This document shows, piece after piece, positions 7,378 to 14,790 of a stretch of DNA of 64,000 nucleotides. Location of the stretch: assembly GCF_018596335.1 (NCBI RefSeq), contig NZ_JAHEPS010000012.1, positions 1 to 64,000 of the forward strand, read 5' to 3'. The translations under genes were made by a program, and so were the position numbers. How positions within the stretch are numbered: position 1 is the stretch's first letter; each line of letters starts with the position of its first letter. Source of the DNA: Shewanella jiangmenensis (GTDB taxonomy: Bacteria > Pseudomonadota > Gammaproteobacteria > Enterobacterales > Shewanellaceae). The notes beneath the pieces were generated by a model, which had not been told where the DNA came from, searched no databases, and saw only the letters and a program-made list of their open reading frames with translations.

Positions 7378-8721
7378 TCAGTGGTTGTGGATGTCGAATC
7401 CGGACTTTGCCAGTTCGGATGCGAGGAAGAAGGCGCCGGACATCACTACGTTCTGGCCGGGGTTGATGCCTTTGACGAGGTTAAGCCCACGGGCACGGGC
7501 CTCGATTTCCACTTCCACCGCCTCGAAGCCATCGGCGTCTTCCACAAACACCTGCCAGTCACCATCAGCTGAGCGGCTCAGGGCCGAATCCGGCAGCACT
7601 ATTCCAGTTGAGTCAGTGCTGCCTGAACCTGCAGCGGCGCCCCGCTGCGGTAAATACAGCTCAGCAAACTCACCGGCATGCACCTCATGGCCGGGATTTG
7701 CCATCGACAGCAGTACCTTTTCGGTGCGGGTGATGGAGTTAAGCTCATGGGAGCGGCCAATCACCTTTGCCTTGAGCCACTTACCGGACACACTGAGGCG
7801 CGCTTCACCGTCCATGGCAAGCCCGCGTGACTGCTGCGGCGTAAGCTCGGCTTCGACCCACAGGAAAGACTCGTCGGTTAACTGCATCAGCGGCGAGCCC
7901 GCCGCCAGCACCTGACCACGACTGGCCACATCCTGCTGCACCCGGCCACTTATCGGCGCGAGCAGCTTAAAACTGCCGATGCTCTCAGGTGCCGCGCCCA
8001 GCGCCTTAATCTGCGCTTCGGTCATCTTGATGGACTCGAGAATCGCGCGTTTTAACTCAAAATCGACGCGGGTTTGCTGCTTTTGCGACTGACTGACCGC
8101 GCCATCGCTCATGCGGCTGATGCGGCTCCACTCGTTGGCGGCATTGATATAATCGGCCTGCGCCTGCGCTATGGCTGCGCCGCCCAAGGTGAGTAAGGGC
8201 TCACCTTGCTTTACCTCTTGGCCGGGCACCACATGGCGCTCAAGCACCCGCACTTCAAGCTGAGGCGCGAGGGTAATAGTGCGGTCGCGGTCCACCACCA
8301 GGCTGGCGGTGGCCACGGCGCTTAGGTCAAAACCTGTGGTCTGTATGGTCTCAACCCGAATACCGGCAAGCTCGCGCTGGGTTTGACTGAGCTTGAGCGC
8401 CTTGTCATCGTCGTGGCCGGCCTCAGTTTCAGTGACCGCGTTTTCACTGGTCTCCTTTTTTCTGGCATCCGTTTCGCTGGGCCCCTGTTCATGGTCATGG
8501 CCATCGCCCGCCCAGGCAGCTTGGGAGATGGGCAACACAAAGGCCAGCGCAGCCGCAAACGCCAGCGCTGACAAAGAGGATTTTGGGGTGATTGCAGACA
8601 TAGCGCGTGCTCCGCTGACAAATAGGGTTTGGCTGAGTTTTTTGCTCAATGCTTGGCTGATTTTTTTGCTTAAGGCTTGGCTGAGAGCTTTGCTATCGAG
8701 TGCTCTTAATGGCTGAGTCAT
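7378..8721 (-). CDS. Heavy-metal efflux RND periplasmic adaptor (membrane fusion protein, CzcB/CusB type)
   Basis: Periplasmic adaptor linking the RND pump to the outer-membrane channel, 447 aa from the start at 8721, which overlaps the upstream stop by ATGA. A signal peptide (SALAFAAALAFVLPISQAAWA) begins only about 48 residues in, so the true start may be the ATG at 8601 (407 aa), which has GGAG upstream. The mature N-terminus is His/Asp-rich (GDGHDHEQG, AGHDDDK), as in CzcB. Lipoyl/barrel-sandwich halves flank an alpha-hairpin (LTLGGAAIAQAQADY ... LLAPISGRVQ), then beta-barrel and membrane-proximal domains. The extra N-terminal ~40 residues (ALSQALSKKISQALSKK) come from a 24-bp tandem repeat and may be a duplication artefact. 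Confidence 0.92.
   Translation of the reverse strand: MTQPLRALDSKALSQALSKKISQALSKKLSQTLFVSGARAMSAITPKSSLSALAFAAALAFVLPISQAAWAGDGHDHEQGPSETDARKKETSENAVTETEAGHDDDKALKLSQTQRELAGIRVETIQTTGFDLSAVATASLVVDRDRTITLAPQLEVRVLERHVVPGQEVKQGEPLLTLGGAAIAQAQADYINAANEWSRISRMSDGAVSQSQKQQTRVDFELKRAILESIKMTEAQIKALGAAPESIGSFKLLAPISGRVQQDVASRGQVLAAGSPLMQLTDESFLWVEAELTPQQSRGLAMDGEARLSVSGKWLKAKVIGRSHELNSITRTEKVLLSMANPGHEVHAGEFAELYLPQRGAAAGSGSTDSTGIVLPDSALSRSADGDWQVFVEDADGFEAVEVEIEARARGLNLVKGINPGQNVVMSGAFFLASELAKSGFDIHNH
8630..8690. repeat. 24-bp direct tandem repeat at the adaptor 5' end
   Basis: On the plus strand GGCTGAGTTTTTTGCTCAAT... and GGCTGATTTTTTTGCTTAAG... are consecutive imperfect 24-bp units followed by a third partial unit (GGCTGAGAGCTTTGCT). 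In the minus-strand reading frame they encode repeated ALSQ/ALSKK residues between the two candidate starts of the adaptor. Confidence 0.75.
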
Positions 8722-10040
8722 GGCGTGGTTACCTCAACACTTGCTCCGCTCGGCATCAGGCTCGCGAGCAAACCGCTCTGCCCCACCCAATCGAGCCAGT
8801 TTTGATAGAGCCGGGCTTCAAGCTCAGTGCCGGCGATAAAGCTCTGCGCGAGCTGACGTTTGCCCTGCAAAAAATCCGAGGTGCTGATTTCGCCCGCCTG
8901 CCACTGACTGGCAAGGGACGAGCCCAGGGTTGAAGCCGAGCCCTTTACCCGCATCTGCCACGACTGCCAGCTTTGCGCCAATTTCGGCTGGGCATACTGA
9001 TACTGGCGCCAGGCCTGAGTCAGTGCCCGCTCACTCGCCAGATACTGCTGCTCAGCGCCTATGCCGGCTTCCGTGGCGGCCGCGATGGCATCGCTGTAGT
9101 TGTTGCGCACCTTAAGCGGAATGCTGAGATTGAGCCCAAGCTTGTTGTCTGAGCCTTCTTTCTCGGCCCCCAGCGTCAGGGTGGGATCGGCGCTGGTGCT
9201 GGCGCGCAGCTTGTCGGCGCCAAGGCGCGACAGCTGCACATCCTGATAGTTGCGCTCAAGTGCCGGCAACCGGGAAATGGCCGCCTCGTCGATGTCGACC
9301 GGGCTTTGGGCAAGGAGCTCGGCCATATCGACCCTTGGCAGCTCCAGAGTGCCAAAGAGAGTAAGCAGCCGGGTATCGGCCTCGATGGCGGCCTGGGTCG
9401 CGAGGGACACAGCCGCCTCAAGCGCGGCCAAGTCCAGCTCAATCAGCGACAGCTCACCACCACTGATAAGCCCAGCGCGCTTGCGCTCGGTCGCGAGCCT
9501 AAGCTGGGCTCTGGCAAGCTCGCGCTGCTCGGTTTGAAACCCAAGCACGGCCGCAGTTTGCTGCTGCGCCACCATGGCGCTTAACGCCTCGGCCCATAGG
9601 GCGCTTTGGCTAAGTTCAAGCTCGGCCTCAGCACGGCGTAACATCAGCAGCGCCTCGTTTTGCGCCGCCTGTTTTTTATCACCCCAATCAAAGGTTTGAC
9701 TGACAGAAAGGTTGTAGCTGTCGGTATCGGCATTTTGATAGCCAAGGCCAAGCTCGGGGTTATACACCGCATTGCCGGCGGCCTTGAGATTAAGCTCTGC
9801 CGCCCGCACATTGGCGCGGGCAGCGCTGAGGGCTGGCAGCGCTTCTATCTGGCGGGCAAGCTGCGACAAGGCCGCTGTATTGTTGGTCGCTGTTTTATAG
9901 GCGGCTGAGCTGTTGGCCGCTTTAGTGCTGGCGGCGAGGTTATTGGTCGCGCTGTTGGCAACGGCTGCCTGCGCGGGCGGCATCAAGGTCATGCAGCCAA
10001 GCGTGGCCAGCACAGCAGCCGTGAGTAACGTCTGTTTCAT
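8718..10040 (-). CDS. TolC/OMF-family outer-membrane factor of the metal RND pump (CzcC type)
   Basis: Outer-membrane channel of the tripartite pump, 440 aa. N-terminal signal peptide (LLTAAVLATLGCMTLMPPAQA, cleavage after AQA likely), then a low-complexity Ala/Asn/Thr/Ser stretch of about 35 residues, then two OEP repeats with long amphipathic helices (ARANVRAAELNLKAAG; ERKRAGLISGGELSLIEL) as in CzcC/CusC. Ribosome site AGGA upstream of the ATG at 10040. Its stop overlaps the adaptor start by four bases, implying translational coupling; gene order C-B-A is the classic czcCBA order. A 7-bp inverted repeat (GTTAAGC/GCTTAAC, 10072-10094) lies just upstream. Confidence 0.92.
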   Translation of the reverse strand: MKQTLLTAAVLATLGCMTLMPPAQAAVANSATNNLAASTKAANSSAAYKTATNNTAALSQLARQIEALPALSAARANVRAAELNLKAAGNAVYNPELGLGYQNADTDSYNLSVSQTFDWGDKKQAAQNEALLMLRRAEAELELSQSALWAEALSAMVAQQQTAAVLGFQTEQRELARAQLRLATERKRAGLISGGELSLIELDLAALEAAVSLATQAAIEADTRLLTLFGTLELPRVDMAELLAQSPVDIDEAAISRLPALERNYQDVQLSRLGADKLRASTSADPTLTLGAEKEGSDNKLGLNLSIPLKVRNNYSDAIAAATEAGIGAEQQYLASERALTQAWRQYQYAQPKLAQSWQSWQMRVKGSASTLGSSLASQWQAGEISTSDFLQGKRQLAQSFIAGTELEARLYQNWLDWVGQSGLLASLMPSGASVEVTTP

Positions 10041-10309
10041 GCAAAGTCCTGAACTAATAAAGCAAAAGTCGGTTAAGCACGCAGGGCGCTTAACGGCTTG
10101 TTACAGGGCGAAGCCAAGATTGGGATGAGAAGAGTGTTGCATCAGCGCCTTAAGCTCTGGCACACCGAAGCCAACAGCACAGGCACAGTGCGCGGCTTAC
10201 GCGTTACGCAGCAGCAATCACGCCGCAAAGCGCGTGTATACAACTCATCAAAAGACCAGTCATCACAAAACTAGTTAACACAATCCAGGATTACGCCCTG
10301 AAGCAGAGT

Positions 10310-10735
10310 TCAGGCGATGGGAGGGCGATAGGCAGGGTTGCCCACCACAGACAGATAGTCGGCATACTTGCCGCCATTGATGCTGTTGAAGGGTAAATAG
10401 TCGGGGAGAATGATGGCCGCAATCAGGCTCGGGTGGCCGCCATGACAATGGCAATCGAGGCACAAATCGAGCTGTTTGAGCTCAGTCTTTTCCACCTTGT
10501 CGTGCTGATGCGCATCGCTCGCCACCAATTCGGGCGGGCAGGTGCATTCGATACATTCGGCCAGGGTGGTCACTTCAGCCAAAAACGTCAGATGACTGTG
10601 ATTGCGCTCTTCCTCACCGGCATTGCCGCTGTGCAACTGGTGCGCGCCCAGGTTGGCACCTGCAAATTGCAGTACCACCACGGTCAGCAGCATCAGGCTC
10701 AGTCTGTGCAGTGTGCGTAGGGAAAAACGAATCAA
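10310..10735 (-). CDS. Small secreted Cys/His-rich protein heading the metal-efflux operon
   Basis: A 141-aa protein that I do not recognise as a named family. Start is TTG at 10735, chosen because GAGGA sits five bases upstream and the first residues form a signal peptide (basic MIRFSLRTLHR, then LMLLTVVVLQFAGA). The mature part is rich in metal ligands: HQLHSG, HSH, CIECTCPPE, DAHQHD and CLDCHCHGGH. The C-terminus (PAYRPPIA) lacks them. Located 269 bp upstream of the TolC-type gene on the same strand, it is probably a periplasmic metal-binding chaperone or sensor for the efflux system; that role is inferred from composition and position. Confidence 0.75.
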   Translation of the reverse strand: MIRFSLRTLHRLSLMLLTVVVLQFAGANLGAHQLHSGNAGEEERNHSHLTFLAEVTTLAECIECTCPPELVASDAHQHDKVEKTELKQLDLCLDCHCHGGHPSLIAAIILPDYLPFNSINGGKYADYLSVVGNPAYRPPIA

Positions 10736-10808
10736 TTCAATCCTCGACGATTGGGCTTAGTAAAAGGTATGACCGGAAAACCCGGGTTGAGTTCCCCGGT
10801 CAGACACA

Positions 10809-10985
10809 TTATTTGAATACGCAGTGCTTGGCGTAGTCGGCCGCTTCGTTAGCGGACCAGTCGCCCTTGGGCTTGTCTTCCATCTTCTTGCACCAGGCTT
10901 CGCTGCCCACTTCAGGGGCACAGGCGGCAAGACCTGCAACCAGAGTCACGGCGGCGGCCAGCTTGGCCAGAGTCAATTTAGTCAT
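10809..10985 (-). CDS. DUF3012 family small lipoprotein
   Basis: A 58-aa lipoprotein. AAGGA lies upstream of the ATG at 10985; the stop is at 10809-10811. Residues 1-21 are a lipoprotein signal (TLVAGLAAC, lipobox LAAC), leaving a mature protein of about 37 residues beginning CAPEVGSEAW and containing WCKKMEDKPKGDW and ending YAKHCVFK. This short Cys-Trp-Lys pattern matches the DUF3012 lipoproteins I know from Shewanella, Vibrio and relatives. Function unknown. It lies between the Cys/His-rich protein gene and the SpoIIAA-like gene, same strand, with spacers large enough for its own promoter. Confidence 0.85.
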   Translation of the reverse strand: MTKLTLAKLAAAVTLVAGLAACAPEVGSEAWCKKMEDKPKGDWSANEAADYAKHCVFK

Positions 10986-11012
10986 ATTCGCGCTTCCTTG
11001 TATCAGATTAAT

Positions 11013-11384
11013 TTACGCCTTTACCGACGAGCGCTTTACGATCCACTCGATGGCTTTTGCCTTGTCCTGCAAGGGGAACCAGGCCACCTCGCCCCGGATA
11101 AAGGGGCCCAGCAAACGGATGGCATTACCCACCCAATCCGGGCCACCGACAAACACCAGGGCATCAAACGCAGGTAACTGTACCTCACCGGCACCGGACA
11201 GGGAAGCACGCTCCCAGCCCTCGAGCAACACGTCGGCCTCGATGTAAAGGCAAACCTGGCCCCAATCCTCACGGTAACGCTTGATAGCCGGCTGCAAATG
11301 GGCGCGATAATCCTGGGCGGTAATGCGGCCGCTGGCAAAAAGACTGATCACACCCTTAGCAATCTCGGGGATCTGGCATAACAT
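11013..11384 (-). CDS. SpoIIAA-like (STAS-related) protein
   Basis: A 123-aa cytosolic protein of the SpoIIAA-like family (STAS fold, PF11964-type). Start at 11384 has GGAGA six bases upstream; an in-frame extension to 11456 would run through the intergenic region and lacks a ribosome site. The pattern of alternating strands and helices (VCLYIEADVLLEGWE ... FDALVFVGGPDWV ... VAWFPLQDKAKAIEWI) is typical; the C-terminal DKAKAIEWI is a family hallmark. Members are thought to be soluble or membrane-associated carriers; no firm biochemical role is known. Divergent from arfB with a 90-bp shared upstream region. Confidence 0.85.
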   Translation of the reverse strand: MLCQIPEIAKGVISLFASGRITAQDYRAHLQPAIKRYREDWGQVCLYIEADVLLEGWERASLSGAGEVQLPAFDALVFVGGPDWVGNAIRLLGPFIRGEVAWFPLQDKAKAIEWIVKRSSVKA

Positions 11385-11474
11385 AGAGGTTCTCCCTGGG
11401 ACAGGCTCGGCCATTTGCCGAGGCTGTGGATGATAACAAATTCTTTCTGCAGGCAATAAGCCAAAAATCTGGCC

Positions 11475-11888
11475 ATGATCACAATCTCACAGCGAGTCCA
11501 TATTCCGGACCAGGAAATCGAATGGCAGTTTATCCGCTCAAGCGGCGCCGGCGGCCAGAACGTCAATAAGGTCTCGACCTGTGCCCAGCTGATTTTCGAT
11601 ATTCAGGCGTCGTCACTGCCGGATTTTTACAAAGAAAAACTGCTGCAAAAGCGCGATCACCGCATCACCCAGAGCGGTAAAATCATCATCAAATGCCAGG
11701 AAAGCCGCAGCCAGGAAGCCAACCGCGATACGGCGCTGGCGCAGTTTATCGCGCTGGTGCAATCGGTCAATGTGGTGCAGAAAAAGCGGATTGCCACCAA
11801 GGCTACCCGCGCCAGCCAGCAGCGCCGGGTCGATGGCAAAAAGCAGCGCGGTGCCACTAAATCCATGCGCGGCAAAGTCAGTATCTAA
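11475..11888 (+). CDS. arfB: Alternative ribosome-rescue factor ArfB (YaeJ), peptidyl-tRNA hydrolase
   Basis: Rescues ribosomes stalled on non-stop mRNA by hydrolysing peptidyl-tRNA. 137 aa, close to the 140 of E. coli YaeJ. The catalytic GGQ motif is present (SGAGGQNVNKV, about residues 24-34), followed by the RF-I domain and a basic C-terminal tail (KKRIATKATRASQQRR ... KQRGATKSMRGKV) that in this family inserts in the mRNA entry tunnel. It lacks the codon-recognition domain of RF1/RF2, which separates it from canonical release factors. Ribosome site is weak. Monocistronic; divergent from the SpoIIAA-like gene. Confidence 0.95.
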   Translation: MITISQRVHIPDQEIEWQFIRSSGAGGQNVNKVSTCAQLIFDIQASSLPDFYKEKLLQKRDHRITQSGKIIIKCQESRSQEANRDTALAQFIALVQSVNVVQKKRIATKATRASQQRRVDGKKQRGATKSMRGKVSI

Positions 11889-12272
11889 GCACTGCGACTT
11901 TAGCGCTATCACTTCCGCACTGCCGCTCCCCCCTGTAGCCACACTCAGTGACTGCCACCTCCCCACCCGCTCGCATACTCGCTAGGCACAATTATTCCGT
12001 ACACCAACCCTTTAATTAACCTTAAAACGAGAACAATAACTCAATCAAACCTGAGTTGTTACTCAACAAGATAACCGCACATCAAATGGTAAAAATAGCA
12101 TTAGAACAATAACTAACCACTGAGAAGTCGGAGTTGTCACGTTCCACTCGCCAAACCTATTCGCCATTGCTAGAGTGTCGCTATTGTCGCCTCCTGAGAA
12201 CAATAGGCGTCAAAAACAGGTCATTCAACGGAATATTGACGACCAATACCGACAGCAACGGAGAATAATAAA
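11889..12272. other. 384-bp intergenic region upstream of gbpA
   Basis: No gene seen. It contains three copies of GAACAATA (12031, 12104, 12198) and a 7-bp inverted repeat CTATTGT...ACAATAG (12181-12187 / 12200-12206) in which the third copy takes part. A likely control region for gbpA. Confidence 0.6.
12181..12206. promoter_or_regulatory. Candidate operator upstream of gbpA
   Basis: CTATTGT (12181-12187) and ACAATAG (12200-12206) form a perfect inverted repeat with a 12-nt spacer, 66 bp before the gbpA start. The half-site ACAATA also occurs in direct orientation at 12031 and 12104. The regulator is unknown; a chitin-sensing regulator would be a natural candidate. Confidence 0.4.
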
Positions 12273-13739
12273 ATGTCCAAAAAAATACTGAGCCTGGTGG
12301 CAGTGACTGTCGCTGCCGCTGCGGCTCTGCCAAGTCAGCAGGTTATGGCCCACGGCTATATCAGCAAACCTGAATCCCGTGGCCTTTTGTGCCGCATGGG
12401 CGAAAACAGCCAGTGCGGCGCGGTAAACTACGAGCCGCAAAGCCTTGAAGGCCCGGATCGCTACCCGGAATCCGGCGTTGCCGACGGACAGCTCGCCAGC
12501 GCAGGCCACGGCGCGTTCTCAGCCCTCAACGCCCAGAGCATCAACCGCTGGGCCAAGCGTCATATCAAGTCCGGCGCCAATGAATTCACCTGGACCTTTA
12601 CCGCCAACCACGTGACCCGCGACTGGCGCTATTTCATTACCAAGAAAGACTGGGATCCAAACCAGCCACTGACCCGCGCCCAGTTTGAACCGGCGCCATT
12701 TTGTGAATACAGCGGCAATAACCGCCAGCCACCCCGTACCCTGACTCACCTGTGTAACGTGCCGTCCGATCGCGCCGGCTACCACGTTGTGATGGGCGTG
12801 TGGGACGTGGGCGATACCCCCATGAGCTTCTACAACATGGTGGATCTGATGATTGATAACGGCAATGCCGGCAGCATCAGCTGGCAGGATGTAGGCGACA
12901 TCTATGAGGGCCGCACCCTCAACGTGGGTGACAAGGTCAGTACTGTCGTATTTACCGGCAGTGGTGAGCAGCCATCGTTGCGCACTGAAATCCTTATTCA
13001 AACCGAGGCCGATGGTGCCCCTGCCCGCTGGCCGCAGCTGCTGGCAGAAGAAGTAAACCGCACCCAGAGCTGGCTTAAGGCCGGTGTGATGGGGCCAGAC
13101 AACCGCATCATCCCAATTGCCGGTAAAAATGACGTGTTTGCCCAGAGCGGCTCTGGTATCAACCGGGTTGAGATCCGTGTAACCGAGGCGCCGCCACCAG
13201 CGCCGGAAGTGAATGTCAGCGGCATTGCAGGCGAGTACCTGATTGGTGACGATGGCGTGCTGTTTTCAGCCACAGTAGACACAGACACCCCGGTTACAGC
13301 CACCGTCAGCCTCAACAAGGGCTACAACACGGTTGCCAAGCAAAGCTACGAGGTGAATGACTACGGCTTCCTGCTGGAGCTGCCGGTGACCAACGCCAGC
13401 GCTGGCCACTATATGCTGGTATTTGATTTTGTTGCCAAAAATGGCGGACAAACCCAGAAAGTGTTCCACCTGAATCTGGTCAGCCCTCCAGGTGAAGGCC
13501 CAGAGCCAGGCACAGGGCCCGGCGAAGGCGGCAGCGCAGATGCCGAATTCAGCTTCCCGAGCGGTCTGGGTCAGTACAAGGCTGGCACCCTGGTATTCCA
13601 GCCTAAAAACAACAAGCTGTACCGCTGCAAACCCTGGCCATACAACGGCTACTGCGTGCAGTGGTCCCCTGGCTCCAACCAGTACGAGCCCGGCATCGGC
13701 CTTTACTGGCAAATGGCCTGGGATGAAGTGGTACGTTAA
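12273..13739 (+). CDS. gbpA: GbpA-type N-acetylglucosamine/chitin-binding protein with AA10 lytic polysaccharide monooxygenase domain
   Basis: Secreted, copper-dependent oxidative chitin-cleaving and colonisation factor, 488 aa (Vibrio cholerae GbpA is 485). Signal peptide residues 1-26 ends QVMA, so mature residue 1 is His27, which with His113 (TANHVTRDW) forms the copper histidine brace. AA10 domain about 27-205; then two GbpA-specific beta domains (about 210-310 and 315-405); a Gly/Pro linker (PGEGPEPGTGPGEGG); and a C-terminal CBM5/12-like chitin-binding module with aromatic residues (YRCKPWPYNGYCVQW, LYWQMAWDEV). Ribosome site GGAG at 12260-12263. Monocistronic, followed by a strong terminator. 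Confidence 0.95.
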   Translation: MSKKILSLVAVTVAAAAALPSQQVMAHGYISKPESRGLLCRMGENSQCGAVNYEPQSLEGPDRYPESGVADGQLASAGHGAFSALNAQSINRWAKRHIKSGANEFTWTFTANHVTRDWRYFITKKDWDPNQPLTRAQFEPAPFCEYSGNNRQPPRTLTHLCNVPSDRAGYHVVMGVWDVGDTPMSFYNMVDLMIDNGNAGSISWQDVGDIYEGRTLNVGDKVSTVVFTGSGEQPSLRTEILIQTEADGAPARWPQLLAEEVNRTQSWLKAGVMGPDNRIIPIAGKNDVFAQSGSGINRVEIRVTEAPPPAPEVNVSGIAGEYLIGDDGVLFSATVDTDTPVTATVSLNKGYNTVAKQSYEVNDYGFLLELPVTNASAGHYMLVFDFVAKNGGQTQKVFHLNLVSPPGEGPEPGTGPGEGGSADAEFSFPSGLGQYKAGTLVFQPKNNKLYRCKPWPYNGYCVQWSPGSNQYEPGIGLYWQMAWDEVVR

Positions 13740-13763
13740 TCACCGCTGCCCCGCATAACCAAC

Positions 13764-13788
13764 GCCCCCGCCTGTCGGGGGCTTTTTT
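13764..13788 (+). terminator. Rho-independent terminator after gbpA
   Basis: GCCCCCG (13764-13770), 5-nt loop, CGGGGGC (13776-13782), then six T (13783-13788). Confidence 0.9.
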
Positions 13789-13907
13789 GTGCCCAAGCCC
13801 AGCCCATCCTTGAGCCAACTTCAAATAATTTGCATTGAAACTGCCGCCAACTTTGGCGATATTGAAGCCAATCTGTTGTTATCGTGCTTATTCGAAAAGG
13901 ATTGTTC

Positions 13908-14363
13908 ATGTCTGCCAGTCACTCTTCTCCCAAAATCCTGCTGCTTAACGGCCCCAACCTGAATCTGCTTGGCAGGCGTGAGCCCGGACTTTACGGCAGC
14001 CAGACACTGGCACAGATAGTAGAAGCTCTCGCGGCCCGTGCCGCCGAGCTTGGCCTGGGGTTTGAGCATCTGCAATCCAACGCCGAGCATGTGCTGATTG
14101 ACGCCATTCATCAGACCGACGCCGATTTTGTCATCATCAACCCCGCCGCCTTTACCCACACCAGCGTGGCACTGCGCGATGCGCTTTTGGGGGTAAACCT
14201 GCCCTTTATCGAAGTGCACCTGTCCAACATCCATGCCCGAGAGCCATTCCGCCACCATTCGTATTTTTCCGATAAAGCGGTGGGGGTGATCCTGGGTCTT
14301 GGCCCCAAAGGCTACCAATTGGCACTGGAAGCGGCCGCCGAGCGGCTTAAGGGGAGCAACTGA
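13908..14363 (+). CDS. aroQ: Type II 3-dehydroquinate dehydratase
   Basis: Third step of the shikimate pathway: 3-dehydroquinate to 3-dehydroshikimate. 151 aa, typical for the dodecameric type II enzyme. Start at 13908 has AAAGGA six bases upstream; a GTG 24 bp earlier is in frame but has no ribosome site. Family motifs: NGPNLNLLG with the following REPGLYG active-site Tyr/Arg loop, NPAAFTHTSVALRDAL, and SNIHAREPFRHHSY with the catalytic His. The usual QSNHEGE loop reads QSNAEHV, a local deviation. Its stop overlaps the accB start (TGATG), so it leads an aroQ-accB-accC operon, a common arrangement in gammaproteobacteria. Confidence 0.95.
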   Translation: MSASHSSPKILLLNGPNLNLLGRREPGLYGSQTLAQIVEALAARAAELGLGFEHLQSNAEHVLIDAIHQTDADFVIINPAAFTHTSVALRDALLGVNLPFIEVHLSNIHAREPFRHHSYFSDKAVGVILGLGPKGYQLALEAAAERLKGSN

Positions 14364-14788
14364 TGGCGGTCGACCTGCGCAAAATCAAAAAACTCATTGA
14401 GCTGGTACAGGAATCCGGCATCAATGAGCTTGAAATCAAAGACGGCGAAGAGAGCATCCGCATCATACGCCACGGCAATATCACAGCCCAGGTGCCGCTT
14501 GCAGGCTCCGGCGACTATGAGGGCGCAGCGCCGGAGCAATCCGGTGGCCACCGTATCCTGTCGCCCATGGTAGGCACTTTTTACCGCGCCCCCAGTCCCG
14601 AAGCCCGCCCCTTTGTGGAAGTGGGCACAGAGGTCGCCATCGGCGATACCCTGGCGGTCATCGAAGCCATGAAGATGATGAACCAGATTGCCGCCGACAA
14701 GGCCGGCGTGGTGCGGGCGATATTGGTGGAAAACGCCGCTGCGGTTGAGTTTGACCAGCCGCTCTTTATTATCGACGACGCTGAGTGA
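14363..14788 (+). CDS. accB: Acetyl-CoA carboxylase biotin carboxyl carrier protein
   Basis: Carries the biotin arm of acetyl-CoA carboxylase. 141 aa, about 15 shorter than E. coli AccB (156). N-terminal assembly helix (MAVDLRKIKKLIELVQESG), a short linker lacking most of the usual Ala/Pro-rich stretch, then the biotinyl domain with EAMKMMNQ; the biotinylated lysine is K104. The thumb-containing segment (SPMVGTFYRAPSPEARPFVEVG) is conserved. One-base overlap with aroQ, and three bases separate its stop from the accC ATG, so all three are translated together. The shortened linker and the divergent partner suggest this may be a second accBC set (see findings). Confidence 0.93.
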   Translation: MAVDLRKIKKLIELVQESGINELEIKDGEESIRIIRHGNITAQVPLAGSGDYEGAAPEQSGGHRILSPMVGTFYRAPSPEARPFVEVGTEVAIGDTLAVIEAMKMMNQIAADKAGVVRAILVENAAAVEFDQPLFIIDDAE

Positions 14789-14790
14789 CT

